Below, one piece after another: positions 41,787 through 47,189 of a stretch of DNA of 47,189 nucleotides; within the stretch, counting starts at the first letter, position 1, and every line of letters starts with the position of its first letter. Origin of the DNA: WJLY01 sp964562405 (GTDB lineage Bacteria; Joyebacterota; Joyebacteria; Joyebacterales; Joyebacteraceae); the NCBI GenBank assembly GCA_964562405.1, contig CAZLTC010000013.1, forward strand, positions 1 through 47,189, given 5' to 3'. Under the pieces are notes generated by a model that worked only from the letters and a program-made list of their open reading frames with translations, did not search any database and had not been told where the DNA came from. The position numbers and the translations under genes were made by a program.

Positions 41787-44456
41787 ATGTACCAGCACGA
41801 GAGAAACAACAGGATAATCGCATGGGCGCTCGGAGCGATGTCGATCATCGTATACCTGATGACGACGGCGCCCACGGTTGCGTTCTGGGACAACGGTGAA
41901 TTCGTCGCCGTAGGGGCGACGCTCGGCGTCGGACATCCCCCTGGATCCCCGGTCTACACGCTCATATCGCGCCTGTTCTCGCTCCTCCCCTTCCCTAACG
42001 CCGTGCAGGCGGTCAACTTCACGTCGGTACTGGCCGCCGCGCTCGCGATCGTCTTCATCTATCTGTCGATCGCGAAGATGGCGAAGCGCTGGGAAGGACG
42101 GGTCGAGTCGTTCTCGGACGGGCTACCGACGTACATCGCCGGCATCACGGCCTGCATCCTGACCGCGTTCTCATTCAGCTTCTGGGAGAACGCGCTCGAG
42201 GCAGAGGTGTACGCAACCAATATCCTGATCATGGCGGTCACGCTGTGGCTCACGCTCAGGTGGACCGAGCTCCACGTCGTCCCACGCGACAGGAGGCGCC
42301 TGTACCTGATCATCTATCTGCTCGCCCTTGGAGTGGGCGTGCACATGGGTTGCCTGCTGTGGGCGCCGGCGTTCCTCGTCTTCGTCATCCTCTTCGAGCG
42401 TAGCTTCATCGGCACGGTACTCCTCGGACTGCCGCTCGTGTTCGCCTTCGTCATGATGACCAAGCACTCTTCCGAGGGCGCCATCGCCCTGGGCCTGATC
42501 TGGCTCGGGTCGACGCTCTTCTACGCACTTCCGTCCCTCTGGCCGAAACCCAAGGCGCTACCACGCCAGATGCGAAAGCGCGGGGCCGAGCAGATCGAGA
42601 CCGCTCGGTTTCCCATGTGGCTCAGCGCCACGTTCGCGATCATAGGTCTGGGGGCCGCCGTAGGCGTCGGAAGCTTGCAGGGCGCCGGGGCCGCCTGGAT
42701 CTACATCGCCCTCCTGGCCGCCACGGCCGCGTGCCTTGCGCTCTTCTCGCACCTCGTCAGGCGGAAGGTCATCGAGAATCCCGAGGCGCCGGCAAGGGTG
42801 GTCCTTGCAGCAGCGGTCCTCGGTGTGCTGGCGCTGTCGGTCCACGCGTATCTCCTCATCAGGGCGAGGCTCAAGCCGGCAATCAACGAGTCGAACCCCC
42901 ATACCTGGCGCCTCGTGCTCGACGTGATGCAACGCAAGCAGTACGAACCCATGAGGCTCTTCCCCAGGCGCACGCCGTTCGCGAACCAGTTCAAGATCGT
43001 GTGGACGTACTTCAGGCCGCAGTTCACGGTGTGGCCGCTCCTGCTCGCCGCATGGGGCGCCGTGGCGCATGCCCGCAGAGACAAGCGGACCTTCACACTC
43101 ATGCTCATAGCATTCGCGATGGCGTCCGTCGCGCTCCTCTTCTACTTGAACATCTCCGACCACGAGGTCAGGTCCAGGGAGTACTTCTGGGTCCCGGCCT
43201 ACGTCGGGCTCGGCATCTGGATGGGCATCGGTGCTGGGGCGATAGTCGAGTGGGGTCGCAAGATCGGCCGTAATTACCAGAGGGTGCTTGCGGTGGCGCT
43301 CGTGGCGTTCGCGTTCCTTCCGATGATCAAGCACTACCACGAGATGGACCGGAGCGACAATTACGTTGCGTACTACTACGGCTGGAACATCATCAATTTC
43401 CTCGACAAGGATGCCATCCTGGTGACGAACGGAGACAACGACACGTTCCCTCTATGGTACCTGCAGCAGGTCGAGAAGGTCAGGCCCGACGTGGACATCG
43501 TCAACCTATCGCTGGTCCAGATCAACTGGTACGTCAGGCAGCTCAAGGAGCGCGACGTTCCAATGAGCTTCTCCTTCGAGGAGATCGACCGGATGCACCC
43601 ATACTGGGCGCGCGATCCTTCCACGGGCGAGCCGCGGCTCATCTCTCTCAAGGACATCGTCGTTCACGATATCATCCGGGAGAACAACTTCAACCGGCCG
43701 CTGTACTTCGCCGTGACCGTGGATGATTTCCTAGGCTACTACGATAACCTCGAACTCCAGGGCATGGTATTCGAACTCGTCCCAACTACTGGACGACACC
43801 AGATCGATATCGACAAGACATACGAGAACTGCTTCGAGAACTACCGGTACGACAGCATCGTCGATGTCGACGATGGGTGGCGTGTGATGGATGAGGTCTA
43901 CAAGGATCCCGCGACTACTCGGCTAGTCACGAACTACGCCGCCGGGTTCTCGAGACTCGCATTCGCCGAGATGGAGAAGTCCCCACCGAACGTCGAGGAG
44001 GCCATCCGGCTCTACGACATTTCTCTCAAGTTCGCGCCGGACTACCTCCCTGCGCTTAACGGGCTCGTGGCCATATACGCTGCCCGCCTGTACCAGCCGG
44101 TGAAGGCCCTCCCCTACGCTCAGCAGGTCGTGACGTCACAACCCGACAACATGGACGGGTGGATACGCTACGGGGGCGTCAACCTGATGATTGCCGAGAA
44201 GGTCGAGATGCAGGGAGACGCGGACGGCGCGCTGTCCTACTACAAGACAGCGATGGACGCCTATGAGATCGCTCTCAGAAAGACGCCGGACAGGTCAGAC
44301 ATCTATCCTGCGTTGCTCTCGATCTACCAGAGACTGGGTGAGGAAACCAAGCTGGACCGGCTGATCGAACTCTGGCAGCGCTACGCTCCGGACGACTTCA
44401 AGCAAGCCGTCGAAGAGGGCATGGCCCGGCAGGAGGGAGCTGGGACGGGAAACTAG
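41787..44456 (+). CDS. DUF2723 (TMEM260-like) polytopic membrane protein with C-terminal TPR-like region
   Basis: 889 residues. The N-terminus is the DUF2723 signature: TTAPTVAFWDNGEFVAVGATLGVGHPPGSPVYTLISR, with the conserved Asp and Glu of glycosyltransferase-C-type lumenal loops. Around ten membrane helices fill the region to about 520. A soluble part follows with ILVTNGDNDTFPLWYLQQV, and then TPR-like helices from about 720 (AIRLYDISLKFAPDYLPALNGLVAIY; DGALSYYKTAMDAYEIAL). The human relative TMEM260 is an O-mannosyltransferase, so a protein-glycosylation role is plausible here but is inference. It begins 10 nt after cdaA and closes the operon, ending four bases before the convergent M16 gene with no visible terminator between. 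Confidence 0.92.
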   Translation: MYQHERNNRIIAWALGAMSIIVYLMTTAPTVAFWDNGEFVAVGATLGVGHPPGSPVYTLISRLFSLLPFPNAVQAVNFTSVLAAALAIVFIYLSIAKMAKRWEGRVESFSDGLPTYIAGITACILTAFSFSFWENALEAEVYATNILIMAVTLWLTLRWTELHVVPRDRRRLYLIIYLLALGVGVHMGCLLWAPAFLVFVILFERSFIGTVLLGLPLVFAFVMMTKHSSEGAIALGLIWLGSTLFYALPSLWPKPKALPRQMRKRGAEQIETARFPMWLSATFAIIGLGAAVGVGSLQGAGAAWIYIALLAATAACLALFSHLVRRKVIENPEAPARVVLAAAVLGVLALSVHAYLLIRARLKPAINESNPHTWRLVLDVMQRKQYEPMRLFPRRTPFANQFKIVWTYFRPQFTVWPLLLAAWGAVAHARRDKRTFTLMLIAFAMASVALLFYLNISDHEVRSREYFWVPAYVGLGIWMGIGAGAIVEWGRKIGRNYQRVLAVALVAFAFLPMIKHYHEMDRSDNYVAYYYGWNIINFLDKDAILVTNGDNDTFPLWYLQQVEKVRPDVDIVNLSLVQINWYVRQLKERDVPMSFSFEEIDRMHPYWARDPSTGEPRLISLKDIVVHDIIRENNFNRPLYFAVTVDDFLGYYDNLELQGMVFELVPTTGRHQIDIDKTYENCFENYRYDSIVDVDDGWRVMDEVYKDPATTRLVTNYAAGFSRLAFAEMEKSPPNVEEAIRLYDISLKFAPDYLPALNGLVAIYAARLYQPVKALPYAQQVVTSQPDNMDGWIRYGGVNLMIAEKVEMQGDADGALSYYKTAMDAYEIALRKTPDRSDIYPALLSIYQRLGEETKLDRLIELWQRYAPDDFKQAVEEGMARQEGAGTGN

Positions 44457-44460
44457 AGCA

Positions 44461-47160
44461 TCAGAGCGAGCGCCCGCGAAGAACCACACGGGCGAACCCA
44501 TCAGAAGGGTCCAACAGCGAGGTCGCAACGTTCACGATGTCATCGTTCGTGATCGTCGCGGCCTCGCCCGACATTCGGTCAATGTACTCGTAACCGGCCC
44601 CCATGACCTCGGCCATCGCGTAGGTCGCCGACCTCGAGGCGCCCCTCATGAGCGATATCTCGAGAGTGCCCGCGAACTGCCTCTTGGTCCTGGCCAGCTC
44701 CTCGGGCTCCAGGCCCGACTCCACCAGCTTCGAGAACTCGGCAGCCAACCCCTCCACGACGCTCTCCTCCGTGCCCGGCGCCGCCGTCGCATACGCGATG
44801 ATAGCGCCGGCTTCTCTGTAGGCCAGCAGCGTCCCTCCGACATGGTAGGCGTGAGGAGGCTTCTCCCGCAGGGAGCGCCAGAGCCGGCCGCCGATCGTCG
44901 AAAGTGCTCTGACAATGAGCCTGCACACGACAGCGTCTCGCGTTCCACCCACCGGCCCGGGTAGAGCCACCGCCACGACCGACTGCGGACTGCCCACCAA
45001 CTCGGCCTCGTCTTGCCCGGACGGCCTCGCCGCTGCATTCGAGCCGCCGGCGCCCGATCCCGGCGGTGCCGAGCGCTCTGTCTCGGAGTCGCCCGCGGCC
45101 GATGTGCGTGCAGCGGGCTCGTGCGAGGATGAGAGCCCATTGAGAGCCTCGGACACGATATCGCTGGCCCTCGCGGGTGACACGTCGCCGACGGCGCAAG
45201 CGACCAGGCGATCGGAGACGCAAACGCGCCCGTGCCAATCTGCAAGCTCGCTCGCGGTCATTCCACCTATAGTATCGTAGGTCCCACGTATGGGACGGCC
45301 GTGCGGGAGCCCCGGGAAGGCGAGCGGAAGAAGCATCCTGAGAGCTCTGCGAATCGGGTGATCGTCTATCTCTCGAATCTCGGACGCGACCTGCAGCCTT
45401 ACGTGCTCGAGCCGCTCCTCGGGGAACGTGGGGTCGACCAGAACTTCTCCCAGGATCCCCATCGCCACGTCGAGGTGCTTCGACATGACGGTGAAGCCTG
45501 CTCCGAGTCCGTCCCTCTCGACAGCGAACGCGAGACCGCTCCCCAGACCCTCGATGGCGTCCGATATGTCGTCGGCGCTCCTGGTGCCGGCTCCCTCGCG
45601 GCACATCCTCTGAGTCAGGTAGGTCAGCCCCGACTTGCCGCGCGGCTCCTGAAGGAAGCCACCCGGGAACCCGAGCGTCAGCGACACGAGAGGGAGAGAG
45701 CGCGACGGCCGGACGATCAGCTTCCCGCCGCCCTCCAGGGCGACTTTCCGGCAGACGATCTTCCCGCTCTCGCCGAGAACGTTTGGGCGCGTGAAGGCAG
45801 CCGGAGGCGACCAACGCGCCGGGGCTTCCCGGGTGACGCCCTGGAACGCGTGTGTAACCCTGTCGATGACGGCGCGCGTCTCCGCGACCCGTTCCACGGA
45901 GCGACTGTCCGACGTCCCCGGACTCCCCGACGTCCCCGGGACGTAGCAGATGACGGTCGCCAGCTCCGGGTCCAGATACCGCTTCGCCACGCGCGCTATG
46001 TGATCAGGCCGTACGAGCGCCAGCCTGTCGACGTACTCCTCGGCCCATCGGTAGTCGCCGAGCGTCTCGAAGTAGCCCAGTGTGCGCGCTATGGAATCGG
46101 CAGTCTCGTGCTCCAGCGCGTAGGCGGACTCCAGCCGTCTCAGGCTCTTCTCCATCTCCTCCGCCGACGGCGGCTCGCTCCGCAGACGCTCTACCTCGCG
46201 GAAGACGCCCTCGACGACCCGATCCGTTTCGGCGCTCGTGGCCACCGCGCGGGCCACGATGAGGCCGGAGTCCCTGTAGGCCACAAGCCCTGCTCCCACG
46301 TCGCTGACAGCGCCGTCGCGGCTGTGGAGGGACCTCCAGAGTCTCGAGCTGTGTCCGGCTCCCAGGAGGCCGCAGAGCGCGTCGACCGCCGGCACGTCCA
46401 CATCGAGCGCGTGAGGCCCTTCGAACGCCAGCGCGATGTAGGGCTGCTCGATGCCGCCTTCGAAAGTGAGCGCCCTCAGACCCTTCTCTCGCGGCGCACC
46501 AGTCCGACGTTCGCGACCGACTCCTTCCGGCAGCGCACCTAGCACCTCGGACGCAACCTCCACCACCTCGTCGGCATCGACGTCGCCCACGACCACCTGC
46601 ACGAGGTTCCCGGCCCGGTGGTACTCGGAGTGGTGTCTTCTGAGGTCGTCGGGCGTGATGTTCGTCACCGTGTCGACAGTTCCCACGATCGGTCGACCGC
46701 ATGGCCGCCCGGAGAGAGCCGCTTCCATGAGCCTTCTCCAGACGAACACACCCGGATCGCTCTCGCCGCTTCTCGCCTCCTCCACCACGACCGCGCGCTC
46801 CGCCTCGACCTCCGCTTCCCTGAAGGCCGGAGACGACAGGGCCAGCGCGGACGTCCTCAGGACGTCTCGCCACCCCGCACCAGGAACGACCTGGTAGTAC
46901 ATGGTGTGGTCGCACCCGGTCTCCGCGTTGAGATATCCTCCCGCGTCGTGCACCTCGCGGGCGAGTTCGATGCGGCCCGAGGCATCCTCTCCAGCGCTCC
47001 CCTTGAACAGCAGATGCTCCATGAAGTGCGAAATACCCGACAGTTCATCCGGCTCGTCGGACGAGCCGGACCCTACCCACAGGTTGAGGGCTGCGACCGG
47101 CGAGGACCGCATCTCTCTCACTATGAGACGGAGCCCGTTGGGAAGAATGACACGCCTCAT
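44461..47160 (-). CDS. M16-family (insulinase/pitrilysin) zinc protease, two-domain
   Basis: 899 residues from ATG 47160 (MRRVILPNGLRLIV), with GAGGT upstream; the GTG four codons earlier overlaps that site. The first M16 domain has the inverted zinc motif HFMEH in ISHFMEHLLFKG (about 45-56) and the third ligand region VVVEEARSGESDPG. Its inactive partner domain follows to about 420. The second half (about 465-895) repeats the fold without HxxEH (LPLVSLTLGFPGGFLQE, GLTYLTQRMCREG) and has a low-complexity Ser/Ala/Gly insert near 680-730. No signal peptide is evident, unlike many exported M16 proteins. Such enzymes degrade peptides, including transit or signal peptides. The gene meets the DUF2723 gene tail to tail. 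Confidence 0.95.
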   Translation of the reverse strand: MRRVILPNGLRLIVREMRSSPVAALNLWVGSGSSDEPDELSGISHFMEHLLFKGSAGEDASGRIELAREVHDAGGYLNAETGCDHTMYYQVVPGAGWRDVLRTSALALSSPAFREAEVEAERAVVVEEARSGESDPGVFVWRRLMEAALSGRPCGRPIVGTVDTVTNITPDDLRRHHSEYHRAGNLVQVVVGDVDADEVVEVASEVLGALPEGVGRERRTGAPREKGLRALTFEGGIEQPYIALAFEGPHALDVDVPAVDALCGLLGAGHSSRLWRSLHSRDGAVSDVGAGLVAYRDSGLIVARAVATSAETDRVVEGVFREVERLRSEPPSAEEMEKSLRRLESAYALEHETADSIARTLGYFETLGDYRWAEEYVDRLALVRPDHIARVAKRYLDPELATVICYVPGTSGSPGTSDSRSVERVAETRAVIDRVTHAFQGVTREAPARWSPPAAFTRPNVLGESGKIVCRKVALEGGGKLIVRPSRSLPLVSLTLGFPGGFLQEPRGKSGLTYLTQRMCREGAGTRSADDISDAIEGLGSGLAFAVERDGLGAGFTVMSKHLDVAMGILGEVLVDPTFPEERLEHVRLQVASEIREIDDHPIRRALRMLLPLAFPGLPHGRPIRGTYDTIGGMTASELADWHGRVCVSDRLVACAVGDVSPARASDIVSEALNGLSSSHEPAARTSAAGDSETERSAPPGSGAGGSNAAARPSGQDEAELVGSPQSVVAVALPGPVGGTRDAVVCRLIVRALSTIGGRLWRSLREKPPHAYHVGGTLLAYREAGAIIAYATAAPGTEESVVEGLAAEFSKLVESGLEPEELARTKRQFAGTLEISLMRGASRSATYAMAEVMGAGYEYIDRMSGEAATITNDDIVNVATSLLDPSDGFARVVLRGRSL

Positions 47161-47189
47161 CGCGGACCTCACAGACCCAGCTCCAGTTC

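Overview
The window is GC-rich (roughly two-thirds G+C) bacterial DNA, apparently from an assembled scaffold: two runs of exactly 100 N (25240-25339 and 29240-29339) are placeholder gaps. Several traits point to an uncultured FCB-group lineage of the Eisenbacteria / Krumholzibacteria / Fermentibacteria kind; this placement is inference. They are a gingipain-type (C25) protein, a C-terminal FlgD-like sorting domain (PNPFNP ... RKMLLLK), FG-GAP and beta-helix surface proteins, a DUF2723 membrane protein and a folP-cdaA pair. The housekeeping genes are all full length and look functional.

Layout. 1-8497 (minus strand): a long run reading hdrC-hdrB-hdrA-mvhD-frdB-frdA, then a divergent hydrogenase-maturation-protease-like gene, an ECF sigma factor and the start of an S9 peptidase that leaves the window. 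The hdr/mvhD/frd genes look like one soluble redox complex that couples heterodisulfide-reductase-type electron bifurcation to fumarate/succinate chemistry. Its MvhD subunit carries an unusual histone-H1-like Lys/Ala/Pro tail. 8915-10814 (minus): a small operon of three secreted proteins: a C25-propeptide remnant, a DNRLRE-like protein and an FG-GAP protein. 11117-18359 (plus): class I aldolase, stand-alone LigD 3'-phosphoesterase domain, class II photolyase, DUF523-DUF1722 protein, DUF255 thioredoxin-fold protein and a GNAT protein, ending in a hairpin. 18452-19930 (minus): a PAS-GAF-GGDEF diguanylate cyclase.

20191-25239 (plus): a molybdenum hydroxylase large subunit without its usual FeS and FAD partners, joined by 4-nt overlaps to a secreted 'GDDxY' repeat protein and then to a secreted HEAT-repeat protein cut by the first gap. 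25351-31555 (plus): a strong promoter, two tandem paralogous secreted proteins ending in PVEDTTWG-x-IKALY, then a very large C25/CARDB ... propeller/beta-helix/FlgD protein interrupted by the second gap. 31617-35272: pfkA (plus) and clpB (minus) converge on a strong bidirectional terminator. 35477-44456 (plus): tRNA(CAU) with its own promoter and terminator, then tilS-hpt-ftsH-folP-cdaA-DUF2723, a typical housekeeping order. 44461-47160 (minus): a two-domain M16 protease meeting the DUF2723 gene tail to tail.

The most interesting items are: (i) the Hdr-MvhD-fumarate reductase cluster with the histone-like tail; (ii) the recurrent C-terminal motif PVxxT(T/S)W-x-x-IKALY on three secreted proteins of two architectures, a possible sorting tag distinct from the FlgD-like tail also present; (iii) the xanthine-dehydrogenase-like / GDDxY-solenoid / HEAT operon; and (iv) a C25 protein whose expected catalytic His is Asp, plus a C25 remnant that joins a propeptide directly to the last residues of a sorting domain. 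Sigma-70-like promoters with TTGAC(T/A/G) -35 elements can be read by eye in front of five units.
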